64,000 nucleotides of DNA from Eubacterium sp. AM49-13BH (lineage in GTDB: Bacteria > Bacillota > Clostridia > Lachnospirales > Lachnospiraceae): assembly GCF_003464165.1 (NCBI RefSeq), contig NZ_QSEK01000004.1:1-64000 (forward strand), in the 5' to 3' direction. Both the position numbers and the translations under genes were made by a program. Below, in pieces: positions 27,288 to 36,041 of the stretch (the first letter of the stretch is position 1; every line of letters starts with the position of its first letter). The notes under the pieces are model-generated. The model saw only the letters and a program-made list of their open reading frames with translations. It made no database searches and was not told where the DNA came from.

Positions 27288-27997
27288 TGGATTTTCATGT
27301 TATGACTTTGTTTCCTGATATGATAACAGAGGGACTTAATACAAGTATAACCGGTAGAGCTATTAAAGCTGGAGTTATGTCTGTTACCGCACATGATATC
27401 AGGGACTATTCTAATGATAAGCATTTAAAGGTAGATGATTATCCTTATGGCGGTGGTGCAGGAATGGTTATGAGAGCTGCTCCTGTATGCGACTGCTATG
27501 AGGATATTGTCAGAAGTATTGGAAAAAGGCCAAGGGTTATATATATGACCCCACAGGGATATACATTTACACAGAGTATGGCAGAGGAATTCGCAAAAGA
27601 AGACAATCTTGTTATTCTGTGTGGTCATTATGAAGGAATTGACGAGAGAGCATTGGAGAATATAGTTACGGATTATGTATCTATAGGAGATTATGTTCTT
27701 ACGGGTGGAGAATTACCAGCAATGGTCGTAATTGATACAGTTTCAAGACTTGTACCAGGAGTTCTTAATAATGAGGAATCTGCTGAAACAGAGAGCTTTT
27801 CTGATGGTCTGCTAGAGTATCCGCAATATACAAGACCGGCAGATTATAATGGGAAAGCTGTTCCAGAAGTACTTTTGTCAGGACATCATGCCAACATTGA
27901 AAAGTGGAGACATGAGAAGTCTTTGGAGAGAACCAGAAAATTCAGACCTGACCTGTATGAAGCTTATATAAAGGAGCATCATGAGGAGTCGAAGTAA
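27287..27997 (+). CDS. trmD: tRNA (guanine-N1)-methyltransferase TrmD
   Basis: 236-residue SPOUT methyltransferase that makes m1G37 in tRNA. The family segments MDFHVMTLFPDM, DDYPYGGGAGMVMRA, LCGHYEGIDERA, SIGDYVLTGGELPAM and the knot region are complete. The start codon overlaps the stop of the SGNH-like gene (TAATG). The usual neighbours rpsP, rimM and rplS are absent here, so this is a relocated copy of the gene. Confidence 0.96.
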   Translation: MDFHVMTLFPDMITEGLNTSITGRAIKAGVMSVTAHDIRDYSNDKHLKVDDYPYGGGAGMVMRAAPVCDCYEDIVRSIGKRPRVIYMTPQGYTFTQSMAEEFAKEDNLVILCGHYEGIDERALENIVTDYVSIGDYVLTGGELPAMVVIDTVSRLVPGVLNNEESAETESFSDGLLEYPQYTRPADYNGKAVPEVLLSGHHANIEKWRHEKSLERTRKFRPDLYEAYIKEHHEESK

Positions 27998-28040
27998 AAT
28001 AGGGAGAGGACACTATTAATCACAAGACAGGGGTTTACTT

Positions 28041-29831
28041 ATGGTAGATTTGATTAGATTGGAGGCTGGCAGTTTAGACCTCCTTATTGATGAGAAAATG
28101 ACTATTGTAACAATGGATAAAAACTTCGAAGTTATTTCGGGTAATAAGGCCATGCTCATATATACAAGATATATTCATCCTGATGATGTCAGCAGATTTA
28201 CGGATGCTATCAGAGATTGCAGTGAAGTAAGCAAATATATTGTTATAAGAATGCTATATCAGACAGGTGAATATCACTGGATGCTTACTAGAATTATAGA
28301 TGGCGGCGTATCTGAGGAGAGAGGACATCTGTATAGAATAAGCATCATTGATACGGCATCAATAACATCACAGATAGATGATCTTAATGCCAGAATGGAT
28401 AGATATTCAAGTTATCTTGGAATGTGTGAGAATGTTCTTTTCTCATATGATATTATTAAGGATGACTTTAATATTTTTATGATTTCAGATGGTCAGCAAA
28501 CGATGTCTTTTTATGAAGGTTCAGTAGAACATTGGAAAGATTATAAGATTAATACTGACGCACTTGATAATCAGGCAGTACAGGAGCTTGAAGCATTTAT
28601 TGCAGCACTTATCAATGGAGAGAAATTCTTTAGAAGAGAGATTACAATTAGTGTGCTCAATAATATAGGAAGACTTGACAGATGTCTTGTAAGAGGTAAG
28701 ACAATTATTGATAATTCAGGCAATAAGGTTGTTATAGGAACCATTAATATTTTAGAAAGTTCTGACAATCATGTGGTCGAAGAACTCAGTATTATCTCTG
28801 ATATGAAAGACCCAGGAACAGATCTTCTTAATAAGCGGGCGATAACTGATTATGTAAGAAAACTTATAGATTCCAAGCCGGATCATAATGTAACAATTGC
28901 TATTATTGACGTAGATGATTTTAAGACTGTCAATGATACATATGGTCATATGTTTGGTGATGAGGTGCTTTACAAAGTTGCTGATATCTTAAGAGATGCT
29001 GTTGGATGCAGAGGCTTGTGTGGGCGTATAGGCGGCGATGAGATGTTTATTGTCATGGAAGGTCTTAATGATGATGAGGGAATCAGAAGCGTATTAAGAA
29101 CTGTCCGTAATAACATTAAGTGGCTGTATCATGATGATTCCCGTAATATTAAGATAACCTGCTCTATTGGTTCAGCAACCTATCCCGGAGATGCAGATAA
29201 TTACAATGAACTATTCAAGATAGCAGATAAGGTATTATATCTGGCAAAGGAAAAAGGAAAAGACAGATATATTATATATCATGAAGATATACATAAAGCT
29301 TATGCGTATGGTATGGGAAAAATAGGTGATATTGACGAAAAAGCATTTTACAAATACCATAAGATGGATGTTGTTAATACTATTATCAGAGGATTCAGAG
29401 ATGCAGATGCCAAGAGAAGGAATGAAATGTTAGATATTGTTGCAGTTGCATTTAATATTGATTCAATTGTTATATATGACCGTGCAGAGATGAAAAATTA
29501 TATTCTTTATGGGGACGAGCGTATGTCAGATGATGATGGAAGCTTTTTCAATAGAGATAATTATATTCCTAACTTCAGGGAAGATGGTATATTTGTAATT
29601 GACAACATCAATTTCTTTGAGACTAAAGCACCAACTATGTATAAAGTATATTCAGGTTATGGAATAATTCAGTCAATCCAGTACATAATTGGTGGTGATA
29701 TTAAGAAGAATAATAATATCATAGCTTATGGAAGATACAAGCTTGACAAGAAATGGGCAGAGAACGATGCCAATTTCCTTGCCATAATAGGAGATTATAT
29801 TGGAAGAGTGTTCCTGAAAGAGAGAATGTAA
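28041..29831 (+). CDS. Diguanylate cyclase (GGDEF) with PAS-like input
   Basis: 596-residue cytoplasmic signalling protein without membrane helices. A PAS-like region (residues about 10-110) and a second sensory region lead to the GGDEF domain (about 258-425). The active-site loop is RIGGDEMFIVME near residue 331 (GGDEM instead of GGDEF, an allowed variant), with DVDDFKTVNDTYGHMFGDE before it. About 160 further residues (about 430-596) resemble a degenerate GAF domain. It should make cyclic di-GMP. The stop overlaps the next start by one base. Confidence 0.88.
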   Translation: MVDLIRLEAGSLDLLIDEKMTIVTMDKNFEVISGNKAMLIYTRYIHPDDVSRFTDAIRDCSEVSKYIVIRMLYQTGEYHWMLTRIIDGGVSEERGHLYRISIIDTASITSQIDDLNARMDRYSSYLGMCENVLFSYDIIKDDFNIFMISDGQQTMSFYEGSVEHWKDYKINTDALDNQAVQELEAFIAALINGEKFFRREITISVLNNIGRLDRCLVRGKTIIDNSGNKVVIGTINILESSDNHVVEELSIISDMKDPGTDLLNKRAITDYVRKLIDSKPDHNVTIAIIDVDDFKTVNDTYGHMFGDEVLYKVADILRDAVGCRGLCGRIGGDEMFIVMEGLNDDEGIRSVLRTVRNNIKWLYHDDSRNIKITCSIGSATYPGDADNYNELFKIADKVLYLAKEKGKDRYIIYHEDIHKAYAYGMGKIGDIDEKAFYKYHKMDVVNTIIRGFRDADAKRRNEMLDIVAVAFNIDSIVIYDRAEMKNYILYGDERMSDDDGSFFNRDNYIPNFREDGIFVIDNINFFETKAPTMYKVYSGYGIIQSIQYIIGGDIKKNNNIIAYGRYKLDKKWAENDANFLAIIGDYIGRVFLKERM

Positions 29832-30532
29832 TGATTAACAGATATGTTGCACTGGATATAGAGACTACAGGTCTTAATCCTGCTGTAGACAGAATTATAG
29901 AAGTTGGAATGGCAAGGGTTGAGAATGACTGTATAACAGAAAAGTACTCAACACTGGTATATCCGGGAATAAGTATAAGTGAGCGTATAACCGGACTTAC
30001 AGGTATACATAATGATGATCTGATTGGTAAACCGCGTATAGAGGATATCATAGGGGATATAACAACATTTATAGGTGACTGGCCGATACTCGGACATAAT
30101 GTTATATTTGATTTCAGTTTTCTTAAGAAGGCAGCTGTTAATAGCGGACTGACTATCAATGATGATGGAATCGACACGTTAAAGATATCAAGAAGGCTTC
30201 TTCCAGAGGCAGAGCATAAGAATCTGTCTTTCTTATGTGAATATTTTAATATAGATCCGGGAAGGTCACACAGAGCATATGATGATGCAGTAAGTGCAAG
30301 TATGCTATATGGTAAGCTGGAAAAGTTAAAGCCGGATGATGAAGGATTTAACCATACAATGAAACTTGTCTATACAGTCAAGAAAGATTCGCCGATAACT
30401 CCCGCCCAGAGAAGATATCTTGCGGCACTTGTGCATAAGCATAATATTAATCTTGAGATTCCAGTTGAAGAGATGACCAAAAGTATTGCTTCAAGGCAGA
30501 TAGATACAATCATAGCACAGTATGGAAAATAA
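29831..30532 (+). CDS. DEDDh 3'-5' exonuclease (PolC/DnaQ type)
   Basis: 233-residue exonuclease. ExoI is DIETTGLNP (residues 8-16), ExoII is GHNVIFDFSFL, ExoIII is HRAYDDAVSAS, giving the DEDDh metal-binding set. About 60 C-terminal residues (TPAQRRYLAALVHKHNI) follow the nuclease domain, probably for binding. It could proofread, trim DNA, or process RNA. The start ATG 29831 overlaps the stop of the cyclase gene, so the two are probably co-translated. Confidence 0.88.
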   Translation: MINRYVALDIETTGLNPAVDRIIEVGMARVENDCITEKYSTLVYPGISISERITGLTGIHNDDLIGKPRIEDIIGDITTFIGDWPILGHNVIFDFSFLKKAAVNSGLTINDDGIDTLKISRRLLPEAEHKNLSFLCEYFNIDPGRSHRAYDDAVSASMLYGKLEKLKPDDEGFNHTMKLVYTVKKDSPITPAQRRYLAALVHKHNINLEIPVEEMTKSIASRQIDTIIAQYGK

Positions 30533-30584
30533 TCCGTACTGTGCTATAATTAATTAAATCTGATATTTTGTTGGAGGTAAAATT

Positions 30585-30692
30585 ATGATTAATTTTAATA
30601 ATAAGAAAACTAAAAGATGGTTCACAGGAATATTAATAATGATACTTATAGTAGCAATGGTTGTTCCTATGGTTGTCTATCTTATACCTTAA
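30585..30692 (+). CDS. Small single-helix membrane protein (35 residues)
   Basis: MINFNNKKTKRW, then about 21 hydrophobic residues, ending VYLIP. A strong TTGGAGG lies eight bases before the ATG. Such tiny basic-plus-helix proteins are common and conserved in Clostridia. It resembles Prli42-like or DUF4044-like peptides in layout only. No function can be named. The following gene starts 26 bases later. Confidence 0.6.
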   Translation: MINFNNKKTKRWFTGILIMILIVAMVVPMVVYLIP

Positions 30693-30718
30693 AATTAGAT
30701 AAAGAGGTTATACGTATT

Positions 30719-31657
30719 ATGAAGACAGGAAAAGTATCTGATACAATATTAGGGAGATCTGTATTCAAATTGCTTGGCAAAAGAGGAAATACAGTAAAGC
30801 CGGCATATGGACAGGATGCTGCACATATAATTAACGAGGGAAATGTACTGGCGGCTGTTGCGACCGGAGAATTGGCAGTATACAGAGCGGCTAACAATAT
30901 CAGTGCGGCAGGCGGCGTTACAGATAGTATTATGAATACTATTGTTCTTGATGAGAAGTCAAGAGAGATACGTCTTAAGGAGATTATAAAAGAGATTGAC
31001 AGACAAAGCTGTGTTATAGGCGCAGGTATCGCTGGAGGTCACACAACTGTAAGCAGGGATGTTAATCACCCGGTTGTATCTGTAACTGCAATAGGTCATG
31101 AAGTATATAAGCAGAGAAAAGCTGTTGCAGGTCAGGATATAGTTCTTACCAAATATATAGGAATGAGTGGCATAAGAGACGTTATATCCGCAAGAAGAGA
31201 AGATATACTTAAAGTGTATACACAGGATATCATTGATAAGGCACTTACAGATGATAAAGAGCTGCTTGTAGCTAAAGAAGCAGCTGTATTCGTTAATGAA
31301 GGCGTAGAAGGCGCTATGCATGACGTTTCAGAAGGCGGTATATTTGCTGCATTATGGGATATGGCAGAGTATTCAGGCGTTGGACTGGAAGTTGACTTAA
31401 GAAATATTCCAGTTAAACAGGAGATTATCGAAATATGTGAATTATTTAATATTAATCCATATATATTGGATTCTATGGGATGTTTGTTAATGACATGTGA
31501 AAATGGATGTGATATAGTTAATACAATGCAGCAGAATGGAATCGAAGCTGCCGTTATTGGTAAAGTTACAGATAGCAATAACAGAATTATTCACAATACT
31601 GAGGAAGACAGATTCTTAGGTCTTCCTGAACAGGATGAGATATACAGATTCATATAA
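30719..31657 (+). CDS. AIR-synthase-related protein (HypE/PurM fold)
   Basis: 312-residue protein of the PurM/HypE/SelD superfamily, which binds ATP in a dimer groove. The N-terminal part has YGQDAAHIIN and the C-terminal part HDVSEGGIFAALWDMAEYSGVGLEVD, both typical. The glycine-rich AGIAGGHTTVS segment is present. No [NiFe] hydrogenase maturation genes lie nearby, so hydrogenase maturation is unlikely, and the true substrate is unknown. The start at 30719 has AAAGAGG upstream. It precedes an Lrp/aminotransferase pair. Confidence 0.75.
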   Translation: MKTGKVSDTILGRSVFKLLGKRGNTVKPAYGQDAAHIINEGNVLAAVATGELAVYRAANNISAAGGVTDSIMNTIVLDEKSREIRLKEIIKEIDRQSCVIGAGIAGGHTTVSRDVNHPVVSVTAIGHEVYKQRKAVAGQDIVLTKYIGMSGIRDVISARREDILKVYTQDIIDKALTDDKELLVAKEAAVFVNEGVEGAMHDVSEGGIFAALWDMAEYSGVGLEVDLRNIPVKQEIIEICELFNINPYILDSMGCLLMTCENGCDIVNTMQQNGIEAAVIGKVTDSNNRIIHNTEEDRFLGLPEQDEIYRFI

Positions 31658-31676
31658 TTAGTGGGAGGATTGCGTT

Positions 31677-32159
31677 ATGAGAGAGAAGATTCTTGATATT
31701 CTTGAAAAGAATGGAAGGATAGACCTTAAGGAGATGGCTATTATGCTTGGATATTCTGAAGCAGAGGTTGCCAATGAGATAGCGGATATGGAAAAAGAAC
31801 ATATTATCTGCGGATATAATGCGGTCATTAATTGGGATAAGACAAGTGAGGAGAAAGTTACAGCTCTTATAGAGGTAAAAGTTACACCTCAGAGAGGGTT
31901 GGGCTTTGATAGTATAGCAGAACGCCTTTACAAGTATGATGAGGTAACATCTGTTTATCTTATGTCAGGTGGTTTTGATTTTACAGTTATTATAGAAGGC
32001 AAGACAATGAAGTCAGTGGCACAGTTCGTCGCGGCGAAACTCGCACCATTAGATTCAGTCCTTAGTACATCAACACATTTTGTACTTAAGAAGTATAAGG
32101 ACTATGGAACAATAATTGAGGACGAGGCTAAAGACGAAAGGATGCTGATTACACCATGA
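31677..32159 (+). CDS. Lrp/AsnC-family transcriptional regulator
   Basis: 160 residues with an N-terminal winged helix (residues 1-55; ILEKNGRIDLKEMAIMLGYSEAEV) and a C-terminal ligand-binding beta-alpha domain (LIEVKVTPQRGLGFDSIAERL..., about 62-145). It overlaps the next gene by four bases (ATGA), so it is translationally coupled to the aminotransferase and may sense an amino acid that the aminotransferase makes or uses. Confidence 0.92.
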   Translation: MREKILDILEKNGRIDLKEMAIMLGYSEAEVANEIADMEKEHIICGYNAVINWDKTSEEKVTALIEVKVTPQRGLGFDSIAERLYKYDEVTSVYLMSGGFDFTVIIEGKTMKSVAQFVAAKLAPLDSVLSTSTHFVLKKYKDYGTIIEDEAKDERMLITP

Positions 32160-33316
32160 GAAACCCATTATCACTGAAAATAACAGGCATAGAACCATCA
32201 GGAATAAGAAAGTTCTTTGATATTGTAAGTGAGATGCCTGATGCAATTTCGTTAGGAGTAGGCGAACCAGATTTTGATACTCCATGGAATGTAAGAGAAG
32301 AAGGAATATATGCCCTTGAGAAGGGAAGAACATTTTACACATCTAATGCAGGTCTTAAGGAATTAAGAGAAGAGATATGTAATTACCTTGCAAGGAAGAT
32401 GAACCTTCATTATGACCCTATGAAGGAAGTACTTATAACAGTAGGTGGAAGTGAGGCAATTGATGTTGCATTAAGATGCATGTGTGACCCAGGGGATGAA
32501 GTGCTTATACCACAGCCAAGCTATGTATCTTATCTTCCATGTGCAATTATGGCTGATGCGAAGCCAGTGATTATAGAGTTAAAGGAAGAGAATGAGTTTA
32601 AGCTTACTAAGGAAGAGCTGCTTGCCAGTATAACAGATAAGACTAAGGTACTTGTTATGCCATTTCCTAATAATCCTACAGGTGCTGTTATGACAAGGGA
32701 GGAGCTTGAAGAGCTTGTACCTGTTATAATTGAGAAGGATATATTTGTTATATCGGATGAGATATATTCAGCACTTACATATAATGGAGAGCATTGCTCA
32801 ATAGGAAGTCTGCCGGGAATGAAGGAGAGGACTATTGTTATCAATGGATTCTCCAAAGCATTTGCAATGACAGGCTGGAGACTTGGATATGCATGTGGTC
32901 CTAAAGAGATTATAAGTCAGATGACTAAGCTTCACCAGTTTGCAATTATGTGTGCACCTACTAATAGCCAGTTTGCTGCAATAGAGGCACTTAAGAATTG
33001 TGATATGGAAGTTAACAAGATGGTTGCTGCTTATGACCAGAGAAGAAGATATCTTATGCATGCATTTAAAGAGATGGGACTTGACTGTTTTGAACCATTT
33101 GGAGCATTTTATGTATTTCCATCAATTAAGAAGTTCGGATTATCTTCGGAAGAATTTGCTAACAGACTGTTAAGAGAGCAGAAGCTTGCTGTAGTTCCTG
33201 GAACTGCATTTGGTGACTGCGGCGAAGGATTTTTAAGAATATCTTATGCATATTCTATAGATAATCTTAAGCTGGGACTCGAAAGAATAGAAAGGTTTAT
33301 CAGTACACTGAAATAG
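32156..33316 (+). CDS. Class I/II aminotransferase (aspartate/aromatic type)
   Basis: 386-residue PLP enzyme. Recognisable parts are SLGVGEPDFDTPWNV, YTSNAGLKELREEI, FPNNPTGAVM and the PLP-lysine site NGFSKAFAMTGWRLGY, plus the C-terminal arginine motif FLRISYAYS. It transfers amino groups between amino and keto acids, probably of aromatic or aspartate type. It is coupled to an Lrp-type regulator and followed 9 bases later by trmL. Confidence 0.92.
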   Translation: MRNPLSLKITGIEPSGIRKFFDIVSEMPDAISLGVGEPDFDTPWNVREEGIYALEKGRTFYTSNAGLKELREEICNYLARKMNLHYDPMKEVLITVGGSEAIDVALRCMCDPGDEVLIPQPSYVSYLPCAIMADAKPVIIELKEENEFKLTKEELLASITDKTKVLVMPFPNNPTGAVMTREELEELVPVIIEKDIFVISDEIYSALTYNGEHCSIGSLPGMKERTIVINGFSKAFAMTGWRLGYACGPKEIISQMTKLHQFAIMCAPTNSQFAAIEALKNCDMEVNKMVAAYDQRRRYLMHAFKEMGLDCFEPFGAFYVFPSIKKFGLSSEEFANRLLREQKLAVVPGTAFGDCGEGFLRISYAYSIDNLKLGLERIERFISTLK

Positions 33317-33325
33317 GAATCAGAT

Positions 33326-33823
33326 ATGTTGAATATAGTTTTACATGAGCCGGAGATGCCGGCTAATACAGGTAATATAGGAAGAACATGTGTGGCAACA
33401 GGCGTAAGGCTGCATCTTATAGGACCATTAGGATTTCAGATTAATGATAAGATGTTAAAAAGAGCCGGACTTGATTACTGGGATAAGCTTGATGTTACTG
33501 AGTATGATGATTATAAGGATTTTCTTGCTAAGAATCCGGGTGCTAAGGTGTATATGGCTACAACCAAGGCACATAAGACATATACAGAAGTTAATTATGA
33601 AGAAGACTGTTATATAATGTTTGGAAAGGAAAGTGCGGGGATACCGGAGGAGATACTTGTTGATAATGAGGATACATGTATCAGAATCCCTATGATAGGA
33701 GATATAAGATCACTTAATCTTTCTAATTCAGTGGCAATTGTTCTTTACGAAGCACTCCGACAGCATAATTTCTCACATATGAATTGTGAGGGACATCTTC
33801 ACAGACTTAACTGGAAAGAATAA
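33326..33823 (+). CDS. trmL: tRNA (cytidine(34)-2'-O)-methyltransferase TrmL
   Basis: 165-residue SPOUT methyltransferase. EPEMPANTGNIGRTC, LIGPLGF, FGKESAGIPEE and the knot segment RIPMIGDIRSLNLSNSVAIVLYEALRQ are all there. It modifies the wobble base of two leucine tRNAs. The protein ends WKE shortly before a strong terminator. Confidence 0.94.
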   Translation: MLNIVLHEPEMPANTGNIGRTCVATGVRLHLIGPLGFQINDKMLKRAGLDYWDKLDVTEYDDYKDFLAKNPGAKVYMATTKAHKTYTEVNYEEDCYIMFGKESAGIPEEILVDNEDTCIRIPMIGDIRSLNLSNSVAIVLYEALRQHNFSHMNCEGHLHRLNWKE

Positions 33824-33824
33824 T

Positions 33825-33866
33825 AAAACACACGGACATACAGCTACGCATGTCCGTGTGTTTTTA
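33825..33866. terminator. Bidirectional terminator, trmL / histidine kinase
   Basis: AAAACACACGGACAT pairs with ATGTCCGTGTGTTTT, with A and T runs on both sides. It lies between converging genes; the histidine-kinase stop codon is inside its right edge. Confidence 0.85.
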
Positions 33867-35291
33867 TTTTGCAAGTTCAAGTGTGAATATGAATTCTGTT
33901 CCGACGCCTACAGTACTTACAACATCAATATTCTCACCATGTGCCTGAATAACTTCCTTGGTTATTGAAAGACCAAGACCGGAGCCTTTCTTGTCACGGC
34001 CTCGTGAAGAGTCTGATTTATAAAATCTGTCCCAGATTTTATCAATGTCTTCTTTGGAAATTCCACAGCCGGTATCCTTTATGGATATCTGTGCTTTCTC
34101 GCCCTTTTCTTTCACGGTAATATAAATATATGAACTGTCCTTGCTGAACTTAATTGCATTGTCAATAAGATTGTAGATTACCTGTTGTATTCTGCCTTTA
34201 TCAGCCTTGACATTTTGTATGCTGTTGGCATAGGTTATATTGAATTTAATTCCTTTTTTCTTGCATGTTCCTTCAAATGTTTCAACAGTATGACGGATTA
34301 TAGAATTAAGGTCAAATACACTTATATCAAGGCGGACAGATTTAGGATCCAGTTCGTTAAGTGTAAGTATGTTACTGGTCAGCTTAGTAAGACGTTCTGT
34401 CTCAAAAAGCATGATACCGATATATTTATCAAGCATTTCAGGAGGAATAGTTCCGTCCTGTATTGCCTCTAAGTATCCTTTGATTGATGTAAGAGGTGAC
34501 CTGAAATCATGAGAAATGTTTGATAAGAATTTTTGCTGAAACTTATCAGATTCATTAAGCTGGGAAGCCATATAGTCAAGTGACATTCCAAGTCGTCCTA
34601 TTTCGTCATTAAGCATTGGCTTGATATGATAAGAAAGATTACCTTTACCATATTCAGCTGTAGCCTTTGTGATTTCCTTGATTGGCTTATGAACCTGAAT
34701 GAAATACAATCCGAGGAAAGAAGCCGAAAGGAAAAGGGTGATAATAAGTGTAAGGTAGTTAGTGTTAAATGTATCATAAACCCTGTCTGTGATTACAGAA
34801 TCGGGTATATTAATTACAACATAGCCCTTTATTTCAAAGGAGTTAGATATCGGAGCAAAAACACTCAGTGTCGGTTCATTTAACAAATCATAAAAAGTCC
34901 AGAGTATATCATGTTTTCCGTGAAGGTCTCCATAGTCAAAATCCTCAATAGAATACAATATCTTTTCATCATTATTGCTTTTATCTTTAGTGCTGTCGTT
35001 AGTATCTAGAATGACATCACCTGATGGAGTTATAAAAATAATACGCGTGTCATTAAGTACAGATATGGAATGAAGTTCAAGTTCTATGGAGCGGAGCCTT
35101 GCTTCACTGAAATAATCAAGAGCATATTCATTGGCTATTTCGTTGGCCTGAAGATATAATCTGTCAGAATAATAGCTGTATATGCGTTTGTAATCAATTT
35201 TATAACATACAGTAGACACAATAATAAATCCTATAATGGATATAACTATATATAAAAAAATGTGTTTTCCCAGTGTACTTAAGCCCTTCAA
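33864..35291 (-). CDS. Sensor histidine kinase
   Basis: 475 residues. Two membrane helices (about 9-28 and 176-196) enclose an external sensor of about 145 residues. A HAMP domain follows, then the phosphoacceptor box LSNISHDFRSPLTS, the N box NLIDNAIKFS, G1 DTGCGIS, and G2 GSGLGLS. The start is TTG 35291 with AGGGAGG upstream. It is the third gene after mutS2 and the response regulator in one minus-strand operon, and it phosphorylates that regulator. The stimulus is unknown. Confidence 0.93.
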   Translation of the reverse strand: MKGLSTLGKHIFLYIVISIIGFIIVSTVCYKIDYKRIYSYYSDRLYLQANEIANEYALDYFSEARLRSIELELHSISVLNDTRIIFITPSGDVILDTNDSTKDKSNNDEKILYSIEDFDYGDLHGKHDILWTFYDLLNEPTLSVFAPISNSFEIKGYVVINIPDSVITDRVYDTFNTNYLTLIITLFLSASFLGLYFIQVHKPIKEITKATAEYGKGNLSYHIKPMLNDEIGRLGMSLDYMASQLNESDKFQQKFLSNISHDFRSPLTSIKGYLEAIQDGTIPPEMLDKYIGIMLFETERLTKLTSNILTLNELDPKSVRLDISVFDLNSIIRHTVETFEGTCKKKGIKFNITYANSIQNVKADKGRIQQVIYNLIDNAIKFSKDSSYIYITVKEKGEKAQISIKDTGCGISKEDIDKIWDRFYKSDSSRGRDKKGSGLGLSITKEVIQAHGENIDVVSTVGVGTEFIFTLELAK

Positions 35292-35318
35292 TATTAAGCC
35301 TCCCTTGTTCTGCCTTTT

Positions 35319-36020
35319 TTATTTAGTTACAAACTTGTAACCAATTCCCCATACTGTTTCAATATTCCAGTGGGCATGATCTTTGATTTTCTCACGGATT
35401 CTCTTAATGTGTACATCAACGGTTCTTGTATCTCCGATATATTCATATCCCCATATATTGTCAAGAAGCTGTTCTCTTGTAAACACCTGATTAGGAGCAG
35501 AGGCTAAGAAATATAAGAGCTCAAGTTCCTTAGGCGGCATCTCGACATTTTTGCCCATATAATTAACCGAATAATTATCGAGGTTGATAGAGAGGTCGGG
35601 GTAATTGACACATTTGGCATTAGAAGAATCAACACCAATACTCTGAGGCATATGGTATCGTCTAAGCACAGCCTTTACACGGGCAACCATCTCTTTAGTT
35701 TCAAAAGGTTTAATAATATAGTCGTCTGCACCAAGCTCAAGTCCTAACACCTTGTCAAATGTTTCACCCTTGGCGGAGAGCATAATTATAGGAACATTGT
35801 TATTCTTTCTTATCTCACGGCACACCTGATAGCCGTCAATACCGGGAAGCATGAGGTCTAAAAGAATGAGATTGGGCTTGAATACAGAAAGCTCAGACAG
35901 AGCACTTTCTCCATCATACACAATCTTTGTTTCGTAACATTCTTTTGTAAGATACAAAGATATAAGTTCTGCAATATTTTCATCATCATCTACAATAAGT
36001 ATTCGCTGTTTAGATGCCAT
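35319..36020 (-). CDS. OmpR-family response regulator
   Basis: About 233 residues. The receiver domain (ILIVDDDENIAELI, then LILLDLMLPGIDG with the phospho-aspartate) is followed by a winged-helix DNA-binding domain (ELLYFLASAPNQVFTREQLLDNIWG; RTVDVHIKRIREKI). It partners with the histidine kinase 27 bases downstream. The start at 36020 is preferred over an upstream in-frame one because of the GGGGGA upstream and the normal N-terminus. Confidence 0.94.
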   Translation of the reverse strand: MASKQRILIVDDDENIAELISLYLTKECYETKIVYDGESALSELSVFKPNLILLDLMLPGIDGYQVCREIRKNNNVPIIMLSAKGETFDKVLGLELGADDYIIKPFETKEMVARVKAVLRRYHMPQSIGVDSSNAKCVNYPDLSINLDNYSVNYMGKNVEMPPKELELLYFLASAPNQVFTREQLLDNIWGYEYIGDTRTVDVHIKRIREKIKDHAHWNIETVWGIGYKFVTK

Positions 36021-36041
36021 AATAATATCCCCCAATAATAA